DNA of 64,000 nt from Acidilobaceae archaeon. Lineage in GTDB: Archaea; Thermoproteota; Thermoprotei_A; Sulfolobales; Acidilobaceae. The notes beneath the pieces are model-generated. The model did no database searches. It saw nothing but the letters and a program-made list of their open reading frames with translations, and was not told where the DNA came from. Every line of letters starts with the position of its first letter. Positions within the stretch are counted from its first letter, which is position 1. Below are positions 50,884 through 59,472 of this stretch, piece by piece. The stretch lies in contig JANXEI010000002.1 in the NCBI GenBank assembly GCA_025058835.1, positions 420,000-483,999 of the forward strand. Direction: 5' to 3'. The position numbers and the translations under genes were made by a program.

Positions 50884-52443
50884 TTAACCCTGCTCCCCCA
50901 TACCCCCCCACCCTCCTCCCCCCGGCGTTTCTAAGATCACTTCGTCCCCTGCCTCGAGCTCTATCGAGAACTTGCTCGGCATGAGCTGCGCCTCCCCAGA
51001 CCTCCTCCTTATGGTCGCCCTCCCCTCCCTCCCCGGCTCCCCTCCCCAGAGCCCATATGGCCCTCTGCGGAACCTCTCTGCCATGAGGGAGAGCCTGGCA
51101 GGCCTCAGCAGCCTGAAAGCCCTCACTATCCCGTCGCCGCCGGGGAACTTGCCTCTCCCCCCGCTCCCCTCCCTCAGCTTGTAGGCCGTGAAGAGCAGGG
51201 GGTAGCTCCTCTCTGCCATCTCGATCGGGGTGTTGAGCGTGTTGGTCATGTTAACGTGCACCCCGCTCACGCCCCTCTTGCCGGGCCTCCCGCCAGTTCC
51301 CCCTCCAACGGTCTCGTAGTATGCCCAGTAGCCCCTCTCCCACTCCCCTCCAAGCATTACGTTCATCATCGTGCCAGAGCCGGCAGCCGGCACCCTCTCT
51401 GGAGCTATCTCTGCCAGCGCCCTCAGCACTACATCTGCCACCCTCTGGCTCGTCTCCACGTTCCCGCCAGAGACGGGGGCAGGCTTCCTGGGGTTAAGCA
51501 GCGAGCCCTCCGGAGCCCTTACCTCTAGCACGCTGTAGAAGCCCTCGTTCGTAGGCACGTCCTCCTCCATGAGCGTCCTCACCGCAAAGGCGGTAGCAGC
51601 GAAGGTCACGCCGAAGACGGCGTTTATAGGGTACGGCAGCTGCGGGGAGGTGCCGGCAAAGTCAACCATAACTCCCCCCTCCACCCTAACGCGGGCAGCT
51701 ATCCTAACGTCTCCTGACGGCAGCTCCAGGTAGTCCTCTGCGCTGGCTTCTTTGCCCTCCAGCTCCCTCAGCTCTGAGAGCGTCATGAGCCTCCCGTACT
51801 CTATAGCTCTCTCCCAGCCGCTCAGCAGGGCCTCCAGCCCGAACCTCTGTGCCAGCTCCTCCACCCTCCTCGCCCCTACTACGTTCGCAGCTATCTGCGC
51901 ATGTAGGTCGCCCACCGCAGTGCTCGGCGTCTTGCTGTTCTCTGCAAAGACCCTCGCTAGGTCCTCCTCTACCTTCCCCCTCCTCACCACCTTTACGGGC
52001 GGCAGTAGGAAGCCCTCCTCGTATACGCTCCTCGCGCTGGGGTTTATGCTGCCGGGCACAGGCCCTCCCACATCTACGTGGTGGGCCTTGTTCACCACGT
52101 ATCCGATCAGGTTTCCCTTCACGTAAACGGGCGCTAGAAGCATGACGTCGTTCAGGTGAGTCCCCGCTATGTAGGGATCGTTCAGGGCTACCATGTCGCC
52201 CGGCTCTAGCTCTACTCCTCTCTCCCCCAGCCAGCGGAGGGCGTTCTGCGCTCCTACTCGGAAGGAGCCCAAGTGCACGGGTATGTGCTCTGCCTGTGCT
52301 ACTATCCTGCCCTTAGCGTCCAGCACAGCGCAGCTGTGGTCCATCCTCTCGCGGATGTTGGGCGAGAAGGCGGACCTCTTCAGCGCCACCCCCATCTCCT
52401 CTGCCACGAACACAGTCGCCCTGTAGACTAGCTCCCAGCTCAC
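50884..52443 (-). CDS. hyuB: hydantoinase/oxoprolinase subunit B
   Basis: A 519-residue HyuB-family protein: LKRSAFSPNIRERMDHSCAV at the start, PYIAGTHLNDVMLLAPVY, NKAHHVDVGGPVPGSINPSA and the closing GDEVILETPGGGGWG. With HyuA it makes an ATP-dependent enzyme acting on hydantoins, 5-oxoproline or, in related enzymes, ketone carboxylation; the substrate is not decidable by eye. GTG start overlapping the hyuA stop by four bases (GTGA), a coupled operon. Confidence 0.92.
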   Translation of the reverse strand: MSWELVYRATVFVAEEMGVALKRSAFSPNIRERMDHSCAVLDAKGRIVAQAEHIPVHLGSFRVGAQNALRWLGERGVELEPGDMVALNDPYIAGTHLNDVMLLAPVYVKGNLIGYVVNKAHHVDVGGPVPGSINPSARSVYEEGFLLPPVKVVRRGKVEEDLARVFAENSKTPSTAVGDLHAQIAANVVGARRVEELAQRFGLEALLSGWERAIEYGRLMTLSELRELEGKEASAEDYLELPSGDVRIAARVRVEGGVMVDFAGTSPQLPYPINAVFGVTFAATAFAVRTLMEEDVPTNEGFYSVLEVRAPEGSLLNPRKPAPVSGGNVETSQRVADVVLRALAEIAPERVPAAGSGTMMNVMLGGEWERGYWAYYETVGGGTGGRPGKRGVSGVHVNMTNTLNTPIEMAERSYPLLFTAYKLREGSGGRGKFPGGDGIVRAFRLLRPARLSLMAERFRRGPYGLWGGEPGREGRATIRRRSGEAQLMPSKFSIELEAGDEVILETPGGGGWGGMGEQG

Positions 52444-54398
52444 CTCTCCCCCCTCAGCTCCCCCAGCTCCCCCACCCTCGCCCTCCAGCCAGGCGGCACA
52501 ACTGTTACAGAGTCGTACTCCTCGATCACGGCAGGCCCCTCCAGCTCAGCGCCCATGGGCAACTCCTCCCTGAGGAACACGGGCGCCTCCTCCCTCCCCT
52601 CCCTAAAGATCACGCGCCTCCTCCCCCGCTCCCTCACCTCCCCCTCCCTCCTCGCCCTCGGCAGCGAGGCCTTGCGCCTCCTCCTCACGGCAAAGGCCCT
52701 AGCTACCACCACCTCCACCTCTCTCTCCAGCCTAAAGCCGTAGACGGCCAGGTGCTTCTCCTCGAAGGTCCTCCTCACCTCCTCTAGCCTTGCCGGCCTG
52801 CCGATCGGCACAGTTAGCTCCCAGCCCTGCCCCTCGTACCTCACGTCGGCATACCTCACGAAATAGTCCACCTCCCCCGCCTTCCCGGCAAGCTCCTCCT
52901 CCAGACGGGCGAAGGCCCCCTCCAGGTCTGCAGGGAAGGGGAGCCGCGCCTCGAACCTCCAGTCCGCCAGCAGCAGCCCCAGGGCAGAGAAGAGGCCAGG
53001 GTGAGGGGGAACAATGACAGACCTAATGCCCAGCTCCTCCGCCACCTCCATGGCATGCTGAGGGCCAGCGCCGCCGAAGGCGATGAGCGAGAAGCGGGAG
53101 GGGTCTAGCCCCCTCTCTACGGTAACTAGCCTTATCGCCCTTGCCATCTCAAGGTTAGCTAGCTGGACAGCCCCGAGGGCTACCTGCTCAGGATCTCCTA
53201 GCTCAGAGAGAGCCCTCAGTGCTGCCCCCTTATCTAGCTCCATTGAGCCCCCCAGCAGCCTCTCGAGCCTCCCGAGCGCTACGTTTGCGTCAGTTACGGT
53301 GGGCCTCTTCCCCCCTCTCCCGTAGCACGCAGGACCCGGATCTGCGCCGGCGCTAACGGGGCCTACCCTTAGTGCCCCTGCTTCGTCCCTCCATATGATG
53401 GTCCCCCCTCCGGCAGAGACCTCTGCCAGGTCTATGAAGGGAAACCTCACGGGGTAGCCCGACCCCTTCACTATCCTGCCGTGGTGGGCCTCCCCTCCTA
53501 CCTCGTACTCTGCCGTTACCTCGAACTCGTAGTTCAGCACAGTTCCTGCCTTAGCCGTAGTGCCTCCCATGTCGAAGCTGATGACGTCAGGGATCCCCAG
53601 CGCCCTCGCCAGCTCAGCCGAGGCCACGACGCCTGCCGCAGGCCCGCTCTCCACCAGCTGCACAGGCCTCTCAGAGGCCTCCCTCACGTCAACTAGGCCC
53701 CCGGAGCTAGACATGACGTAGAGTCTCCTCACGCCCAGCTCCCTAAGCCCCTCCTCGAGCTTCTGCAGGTACCTCGAGAGGAGCGGCATGAGCGCTGCGT
53801 TGACTACGGCAGTGGAGGTCCTCTCGTACTCCCTAGGCTCGGGCGCCACCTCGTGGGAGGCAGTGACGTAGCTGAAGCGCTTCAGCAAGACCTCCTTTGC
53901 CCTCCTCTCGTGCTGAGGGTTTGCATATGAGTGGAGGAAAGATATGGCCACGCTCTCAGCGCCAAGCTCCTCCAGCCTCCTCGCGGCCTCTTCTGCCTCC
54001 TCTGCCCTAAGCGGCGTTAGCACTCTGCCGGCAAAGTCCACCCTCTCCTCCACCTCGACCCTGAGCTCCCTGGGCACTAGGGGGCGGGGCTTCTCGAAGA
54101 AGGGATCGTACAGCTTGGGCCTGTTTTGCCTCCCAATCTCTATTATGTCCCTGAAGCCCTTTGTGACGAGGAGGCCCACGCGGGGCAGCTCGAGGCCCTC
54201 CTGGCCCCTTAGGGCGTTAGTGCCCACAGTGGAGGCATGAACCACCTCCTCCGCCCCTCCCAGGAAGGCTATCCCCTCTATTACAGCCAGCTCCGGGCTC
54301 CTGGGCGTGGAGAGCCTCTTGTGGAAGCGCAGAGAGCCGTCTGCTGCCATGTAAACGAAGTCTGTGAAGGTCCCCCCCACGTCCACTGCCACGCTCAA
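52440..54398 (-). CDS. hyuA: hydantoinase/oxoprolinase subunit A
   Basis: A 652-residue HyuA-family ATPase of the acetate/sugar kinase superfamily: [20 protein letters not shown] at the start, [37 protein letters not shown] and [18 protein letters not shown]. The open frame reaches 54512, but the TATA TTTATAAA at 54433-54440 puts the mRNA start near 54409. TTG 54398 is then the first start codon and matches the usual family N-terminus. Divergent from a sodium-solute symporter and its small partner, which could import the substrate (inference). Confidence 0.92.
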   Translation of the reverse strand: MSVAVDVGGTFTDFVYMAADGSLRFHKRLSTPRSPELAVIEGIAFLGGAEEVVHASTVGTNALRGQEGLELPRVGLLVTKGFRDIIEIGRQNRPKLYDPFFEKPRPLVPRELRVEVEERVDFAGRVLTPLRAEEAEEAARRLEELGAESVAISFLHSYANPQHERRAKEVLLKRFSYVTASHEVAPEPREYERTSTAVVNAALMPLLSRYLQKLEEGLRELGVRRLYVMSSSGGLVDVREASERPVQLVESGPAAGVVASAELARALGIPDVISFDMGGTTAKAGTVLNYEFEVTAEYEVGGEAHHGRIVKGSGYPVRFPFIDLAEVSAGGGTIIWRDEAGALRVGPVSAGADPGPACYGRGGKRPTVTDANVALGRLERLLGGSMELDKGAALRALSELGDPEQVALGAVQLANLEMARAIRLVTVERGLDPSRFSLIAFGGAGPQHAMEVAEELGIRSVIVPPHPGLFSALGLLLADWRFEARLPFPADLEGAFARLEEELAGKAGEVDYFVRYADVRYEGQGWELTVPIGRPARLEEVRRTFEEKHLAVYGFRLEREVEVVVARAFAVRRRRKASLPRARREGEVRERGRRRVIFREGREEAPVFLREELPMGAELEGPAVIEEYDSVTVVPPGWRARVGELGELRGER

Positions 54399-54432
54399 GG
54401 GATTCCCTAACTTTTCCCCCATTCCCGTAAAA

Positions 54433-54440
54433 TTTATAAA
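54433..54440. promoter_or_regulatory. perfectly palindromic TATA box shared by hyuAB and symporter genes
   Basis: TTTATAAA equals its own reverse complement. Starts 27 nt away (about 54409 minus, 54464 plus) fall just before TTG 54398 (hyuA) and GTG 54478 (small symporter subunit). No other TATA is visible in the gap. Confidence 0.6.
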
Positions 54441-54477
54441 ATTCCCCCTATTTTCTTTCGCCGAAAAGGTGATAACG

Positions 54478-54699
54478 GTGGGTTTAGAGGAGGAATTGAG
54501 GCCTAGCCTCAAGGACCCCTTCTCCTTGATCCTCGCTTTGGTGGCACTGGGGGTCTACTTAGCGCTCTTCGCGGTATACCTCAACAACAAGCCTGATCCT
54601 GTGTTCCTGAACATGAGCTTCCCGCTAGCATATGCGTTGTTCCTCTGGCTAGTCATAGCCGTCGCCATAGTCCTAGCTGCCCTCAAGGTGTGGAGGTGA
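54478..54699 (+). CDS. small membrane partner of a sodium-solute symporter
   Basis: A 73-residue protein with two membrane helices (about residues 14-32 and 45-70) separated by a loop with NNKPDPVFL, in the layout of small proteins often encoded just before SSS-family symporters (as YhdT before PanF). GTG 54478 has GGTGAT 5-10 nt upstream. The symporter starts 6 nt after its stop. Role unknown; likely assembly or regulation of the carrier (inference). Confidence 0.7.
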   Translation: MGLEEELRPSLKDPFSLILALVALGVYLALFAVYLNNKPDPVFLNMSFPLAYALFLWLVIAVAIVLAALKVWR

Positions 54700-54705
54700 G
54701 GGGAG

Positions 54706-56223
54706 GTGGCGGAGAGCTGGCAGTTGGTGACGGCTATCCTGGCGCTATACTTGGTGCTCATGATAGGCGTAGGGTATTATGCTACTAGAGTTCTTAGGAG
54801 GTCCTTGGAGGACTTCTTCCTCCTGAGCAGGGGCGCCGGGCTCCTGGTGCTCTTCCTCGCTACGGCCTCGACATACCACAGCGCCTTTGCCTTCCTCACA
54901 AGCGTGGCCGTCTTTGCCACCACGGGCGTCACCTTCTGGATCGGCGCCTTTGCCTGGACCACCCTTGCCGGCCTGGTGTCTTACGTCATAGGCAAGAGGA
55001 TATACCTGCTGGGCAAGAGCAGGGGCTACATATCTCCCTCTGACCTGTTGGCAGACGCGTACAAGAGCGAGCTCATAAGGGTGGTAACGGCCCTCGTGTG
55101 GGCCATATTCCTCGTGGGCTACATAACGGTTCAGGCCATAGGGCTCGGGATCATATTAAGCATAGGGAGCGGGGGCCGCATATCCTACGAGCTCGGGTCG
55201 CTTATATTGGTGCTAGCCACAGCGCTCTACGTAGCCATAGGAGGCCTTAGGGCCGCCTACTGGACGGACGTGATCCAGGGGATCCTCATGTACATGGGCG
55301 TCTGGCTGGCAGGGCTCCTCATAGTCTTCCAGTTCTTCCCAGGCATCCCGGAGCTCTTCGCTGCCGTGAGGGAGGTTAACCCGAAGCTCCTCACGCTCAA
55401 CTGGAGCTGGCAGCTGCTCGCTGGCAACATCCTTGCTTTCGGCGTGGGCGTCATGATACTGCCGCACCTCTGGATCAAGTTCTACGCTGCCAGGGACACG
55501 CACACCCTCAAGTGGACCTCTGCGCTCACAGCCCTCTACCTCAGCAGCTTCTACATCCCCGCAATGCTCGTCGGGCTAACCGCTGCGGTCCTCAACGCCA
55601 AGGGAGTGCCGGGGCTGCTGGAGGCTGGCTTCATAACAGAGCTCACGAGGGAGTACGGCTCAGCAGATGCGGTCATGGCATACATGATCTACACCCTCAC
55701 CCACCCTGTCATAGCAGGGGTGCTCCTGGCAGGCGCTGCGGCTGCTGCCATGAGCACCCTTGACAGCTTCCTCGGCTCTATATCGATGATCCTCACGAGG
55801 GACATATATCAGAAGCTCAGGCCGCAGGCGGACGAGTCCTCCCTCGTGCTCGTCAGCAGGGCTCTGCTGCTCGCCTTCGCGTTGGTGGGCTGGTACTTAG
55901 CCGTCCAAAGGCCGGGCCTCATATTTGACATAGTGGCCATAGGAGCCGGCGGAGGGCTGCAGGTGCTGCCCGCCCTGCTGCAAGCTGTGTTCCCCACGAG
56001 GAGGGTCTGGATCAATAAGTACGGAGCCATAGCCGGCATGGTAGTAGGGTCTTTCCTCGTGCTCCTGCTCTCTGTGCAAACTGCAAAGTACTTCGCCCCT
56101 ATCTTCGGCGCGGAGCTGATCAAGGCCATCCAGCAGCCGCCGGGCATAGCAGCGCTGTATGCCATTGTGGCTAACTTCGTTATAGCTCTCGTCGTCACCC
56201 TCCTCACGGAGAGAAGGAAGTAA
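54706..56223 (+). CDS. sodium-solute symporter (SSS family)
   Basis: A 505-residue carrier with about 13 membrane helices. Family signs are YYATRVLRRSLEDFFLLSRG after helix 1, ASTYHSAFAFLTSVAVFA, YVAIGGLRAAYWTDVIQGIL (the SSS signature region) and AAAAAMSTLDSFLGSISMIL (sodium-site Ser/Thr). It brings in a small solute with Na+ or H+; the group includes proline, pantothenate and urea/allantoin-type carriers. GTG start 6 nt after its small partner; divergent from hyuAB, hinting at a hydantoin- or pyroglutamate-like substrate (inference). Confidence 0.9.
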   Translation: MAESWQLVTAILALYLVLMIGVGYYATRVLRRSLEDFFLLSRGAGLLVLFLATASTYHSAFAFLTSVAVFATTGVTFWIGAFAWTTLAGLVSYVIGKRIYLLGKSRGYISPSDLLADAYKSELIRVVTALVWAIFLVGYITVQAIGLGIILSIGSGGRISYELGSLILVLATALYVAIGGLRAAYWTDVIQGILMYMGVWLAGLLIVFQFFPGIPELFAAVREVNPKLLTLNWSWQLLAGNILAFGVGVMILPHLWIKFYAARDTHTLKWTSALTALYLSSFYIPAMLVGLTAAVLNAKGVPGLLEAGFITELTREYGSADAVMAYMIYTLTHPVIAGVLLAGAAAAAMSTLDSFLGSISMILTRDIYQKLRPQADESSLVLVSRALLLAFALVGWYLAVQRPGLIFDIVAIGAGGGLQVLPALLQAVFPTRRVWINKYGAIAGMVVGSFLVLLLSVQTAKYFAPIFGAELIKAIQQPPGIAALYAIVANFVIALVVTLLTERRK

Positions 56224-56237
56224 CTTCACAACTCCCC

Positions 56238-56262
56238 TTTTTCTGAAAAATCGTCAGAAAAA
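56238..56262. terminator. 9-bp inverted repeat between convergent genes
   Basis: TTTTTCTGA AAAATCG TCAGAAAAA: perfect 9-bp arms with flanking T/A runs, in the 58-nt gap between the symporter (plus) and the secreted protein gene (minus). The T runs on both strands suit bidirectional termination. Confidence 0.6.
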
Positions 56263-56281
56263 GTAGGGTAAGGAGGGAGGT

Positions 56282-56707
56282 TTACCTGCTCTGCTGTATG
56301 ACCAGCTCTATCTTCCTTATCTGGCTGAGGTTGACGCCGCCGGTGGGCATGTTGAATGTGAACTGCCTGTTCTCGCCTGGGTCAAGCCTTACAGTGGCAA
56401 ACCTGGATATGTCCCTTCCGTCTACCCTTATGAACAGGGCAACGCTCGCCTCTGCCCTGGCGTTACCAATGTTCGTGAAGTTCACTCTTATCTCGCTCAC
56501 GTTGAGGTAGCCGTTGCCGAACCAGTAGACCATGGCTACTGGCTGCACAGTAGGAGCTTGCGCCTGCACCTCTATTCTAGCAATCCTCTGCACAAACTGG
56601 CTGAGGGGCACTACCTGGCTCTGGGCAAGGGCCGGGAGCAGGGCGACGCCTAGGGCTACGAGAGCTACGAATAGGGCAGCAAAGGCCACGAGCCTCTCCT
56701 TCTGCAC
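56282..56707 (-). CDS. secreted beta-sandwich-like protein of unknown function
   Basis: A 141-residue protein with a signal peptide (residues 5-29, ending ALAQS) and a mature domain of about 110 residues rich in beta-strands (EIRVNFTNIGNARAEASVAL, VRLDPGENRQFTFNMPTGGV), resembling CARDB-like adhesion folds. Not assigned to a named family. GTG start. It sits between the symporter and the first TAXI binding protein, on the TAXI strand, so it could be a surface accessory of these uptake genes (inference). Confidence 0.6.
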   Translation of the reverse strand: MQKERLVAFAALFVALVALGVALLPALAQSQVVPLSQFVQRIARIEVQAQAPTVQPVAMVYWFGNGYLNVSEIRVNFTNIGNARAEASVALFIRVDGRDISRFATVRLDPGENRQFTFNMPTGGVNLSQIRKIELVIQQSR

Positions 56708-56791
56708 TTTCTAGCACCGGTCGCGTATGAATGAGTAAAACCCATAAGAATTGTGAAAAAAGCGATAATACATCTATATAGTTCCAGCCCT

Positions 56792-58009
56792 TTATTCTCT
56801 AGCCACGAGGATGCCCATCCTCTCTAGATCATAGCCCAGCTCCTTGAAGGCGAGGGCTGTGCCCGGATGCACTTTGGCTCCGTAAACGCTCTGAGTCTTG
56901 AAGGCTCTCAGGTTCAGCTCGAGGCCCCATGCACAGAACCCCCTCATTCCTCCTACCGCCTCCTCGATTGCTCTGCAGTTAGCGAAGTGGGCCTTCACAA
57001 ACTGGTACACGTGCTCCTTGCTCAACTTCGTGCTCCCAAGCAGCCCCATCGGAGTGGAGACGGTGAGCTCTATGACGGTCTTCCCGTCCCTCGTCTTCAC
57101 GTTGTAGGGGGTGAGGTCGAGGGACAAGAGGGTGAGGTCGGAGTGTAGCTTCAGCCTCTCCAGTTCATCTGCACAGGGCGGCACGGCAACCATCTTGTAG
57201 CCTACCCTTGCGAGGGCAGAGGCTAGCCAGGGAGCTGGCCCCGTCACGTCGCCTGCGCCCCAAATGATCTTCACCCTTCCTGCAGCCAGCTCGTCAGGCA
57301 GGCGAGCAAAGGGGAAGTAGTGGAGGTTGAGGTGCTGTTCCAGGTCAGTGCTCCTGACGCCGAGGAGGGTCGAGAACACCCTCCTGAAGACTGGGTGAGG
57401 TCCTGTCCCTGGAGGCGGCACGTAGACGCCCTCACCGCCCTTTCCGCCTACGGTGCCCACGTCTCTCCAACACTTTACTCTCTCTGCCAGGTCTTCTGTT
57501 ACGAATACCGTGTAGATCACAGGGAACTGGTAGATTATCACGCTCATCTCATTGGACCTCTTCGGCGCCTTCAGCGCCCAAGCCTCTACTTCCATGGAGT
57601 ACTGGTAGACGATGTTTAGGGAGGTGAGGGCCAAGTCCCCTATCCCCTCGTCCCAGGAGGTCGTGCTCTCCACAGCGCCAGCTCCTACAGACTGCACAGT
57701 GAGCGCTAGGTATTCGCGAAGAGTGTCGTTGAGCAAGCCCGCTAGCGTAGAGTGAACGGCATACGGAATGGTACCGCGGGTCGCGGTCAAGAGCACCCAG
57801 TTCTGCTTTACAGGCCTAGGGGGCGAGGGCAGGGGAGTGTTCTCGGTAGGAATGGGGGTCGGGGGCTGCGGTTCAGGAGACTGGGGAGTCGGCGTCCTGC
57901 CGCTCTCCTGAGAGGGGCCCGAAAATATGAGGAAGGCCCCCACGATAATGACGGCTAGGAGGAGAAGGACACCTGCTATGTGGGAGGGAGTCAGCGAAGC
58001 CTTTCTCAT
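56792..58009 (-). CDS. TAXI-family TRAP transporter solute receptor, copy A
   Basis: A 405-residue binding protein: N-terminal membrane anchor (residues 12-29), Pro/Thr/Ser-rich linker (about 30-65), then the TAXI domain (WVLLTATRGTIPYAVHSTLA, TVQSVGAGAVESTTSWDEGI, DLALTSLNIVYQYS) through to a C-terminus nearly identical with copy B. TAXI receptors pass carboxylic or amino acids to TRAP permeases. It has its own TATA (58035-58042). The last ~105 bp match copy B with only four differences, unlike the rest of the gene. Confidence 0.85.
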   Translation of the reverse strand: MRKASLTPSHIAGVLLLLAVIIVGAFLIFSGPSQESGRTPTPQSPEPQPPTPIPTENTPLPSPPRPVKQNWVLLTATRGTIPYAVHSTLAGLLNDTLREYLALTVQSVGAGAVESTTSWDEGIGDLALTSLNIVYQYSMEVEAWALKAPKRSNEMSVIIYQFPVIYTVFVTEDLAERVKCWRDVGTVGGKGGEGVYVPPPGTGPHPVFRRVFSTLLGVRSTDLEQHLNLHYFPFARLPDELAAGRVKIIWGAGDVTGPAPWLASALARVGYKMVAVPPCADELERLKLHSDLTLLSLDLTPYNVKTRDGKTVIELTVSTPMGLLGSTKLSKEHVYQFVKAHFANCRAIEEAVGGMRGFCAWGLELNLRAFKTQSVYGAKVHPGTALAFKELGYDLERMGILVARE

Positions 58010-58034
58010 TTTCTCACCAGAGCTTATATTTGGT

Positions 58035-58042
58035 GATATACC
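58035..58042 (-). promoter_or_regulatory. TATA box of TAXI copy A
   Basis: GGTATATC on the minus strand, about 27-33 nt before the ATG at 58009; a longer A/T run (AAATATATAT, 58051-58060) lies just upstream. Confidence 0.45.
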
Positions 58043-58124
58043 CTACTAATAAATATATATTAGAGGACCGACACTGAAGGTGATTAAACCCACTGCTTCA
58101 CGAGAAAAAGGGAGGGCTATAGTA

Positions 58125-59360
58125 TCAGGGCTCCCTAGCCACTAGGATGCCCATCCTCTCTAGATCATAGCCCAGCTCCTTGAAGGCGAGGGCTGTGCCC
58201 GGATGTACTTTGGCTCCGTAAACGCTCTGCGTCTTGAACGCCTCTAGGTTGAAGCTTATGCCCCACTGGCAGAAGCCCCTGAAGGTAGCAATGGCCTGCT
58301 CGAGCGTCCTGCACTGCTCGAAGTGGGCCTTAACGAAGAGATATACGTGCTCCTTGCTCAGCTTGCTGCTCGCCAGGAGCCCGAAGGGAGTGGCAACGGT
58401 GGCCTCTATGGAGCTCTTGCCGTCCCTCGTCTTCACGTTGTAGAGCGCGAGGTCCATTGGCAGGAAGATGAGGTCAGAGAGCATCCTGAGCTTAGAGATC
58501 TCCTCTGCACACGGAGGGACTGCCACTAGCTTGAACCCTACCTTTGAGAAGGACTCTATGACCCAAGGAGCGGGGCCGCTGGGGTCGCCGTAGCCCCAAA
58601 CTATCTTGATCCTGCCTGCGGTGAGCTCGTCCCCAACCCTGCTCACGTCGAAGACCTGTATGTTGAGTATCCTGTCCAGGTCTGCCGACCTAACGCCGAG
58701 CAGCGTGGAGAAGACCCTCCTGAAGACCTCGTGGCTCGCGAAGGCGGTGGGAGTTGCGTAAACTCCCACGCCGCCCTCCCTTGCGCCCACGGTCCTTATG
58801 TCGCTCCAGCACCTAACCCTAGGCGCTATGTCCTCCGTTACGAAAATCGTGTATATGAGGGGGAACTGGTAGATCACTACGCTCATCTCATCGTACCTCT
58901 TCGCCACCCTCACGGCAGGGTCCCACCTCTCCGTCCTCATGGTGTACTGGTAAACTACGTTAAGCGCCGTGTAGCCAAGGTCTACCCTCCCGTCGTCCCA
59001 CGCTGCGGTGGCTGCTGCTGCGCCGCCCACTGGACTCGCTGTTATCTCGAAGAACTGGGGGTATAGCCTCCCCATGACCTCGGCGAGGGCAGAGTGCACC
59101 ACATAGCCAATGCCGCCTACAGTGGTGGTCCCTATCGACCAGGTGACCTTGCCCCTCGGCATGAGCCCTGGCGTTGGCGTAGGAGTGGGAGTAGGCGTGA
59201 CCTCAGGCGTTGGCGTAGGAGTTGGGGAAACGCCGGGCGTGGGCGTTAGCCTAGGGGCTGGAGAGGGCTGCTGGAAGAGGAACACGGAGCCTATGACCAA
59301 CAGCGCCAGCACGAGCAGAGCTGCCACTATGAGGAGACCTCTAGACGAATCAGCCGCCAA
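58125..59360 (-). CDS. TAXI-family TRAP transporter solute receptor, copy B
   Basis: A 411-residue paralogue of copy A: N-terminal anchor (residues 9-30), a linker of Thr-Pro repeats (TPTPTPEVTPTPTPTPTPG, coded by a short tandem repeat near 59170-59235) and the TAXI domain (WSIGTTTVGGIGYVVHSALA, TASPVGGAAAATAAWDDGRV, GYTALNVVYQYTM). TTG start. Divergent from the fused TRAP permease, with which it most likely works; it has its own promoter (plus-strand CCTTAATATTTT at 59395-59406). Confidence 0.87.
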   Translation of the reverse strand: MAADSSRGLLIVAALLVLALLVIGSVFLFQQPSPAPRLTPTPGVSPTPTPTPEVTPTPTPTPTPGLMPRGKVTWSIGTTTVGGIGYVVHSALAEVMGRLYPQFFEITASPVGGAAAATAAWDDGRVDLGYTALNVVYQYTMRTERWDPAVRVAKRYDEMSVVIYQFPLIYTIFVTEDIAPRVRCWSDIRTVGAREGGVGVYATPTAFASHEVFRRVFSTLLGVRSADLDRILNIQVFDVSRVGDELTAGRIKIVWGYGDPSGPAPWVIESFSKVGFKLVAVPPCAEEISKLRMLSDLIFLPMDLALYNVKTRDGKSSIEATVATPFGLLASSKLSKEHVYLFVKAHFEQCRTLEQAIATFRGFCQWGISFNLEAFKTQSVYGAKVHPGTALAFKELGYDLERMGILVAREP

Positions 59361-59433
59361 ATTCCCACCTCTCTCCTAGCGCAGCTTTGCGTGACCTTAA
59401 TATTTTACCCACTATATAGGGGAGAGGAAATCG

Positions 59434-59441
59434 TTTATAAA
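59434..59441 (+). promoter_or_regulatory. TATA box of the TRAP permease gene
   Basis: TTTATAAA, 32 nt before the TTG start; an AGGTGAGA ribosome binding site is 4 nt before the start. Confidence 0.6.
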
Positions 59442-59472
59442 CCCCCGTTTAGGGTGGGCAAGAGGTGAGATA

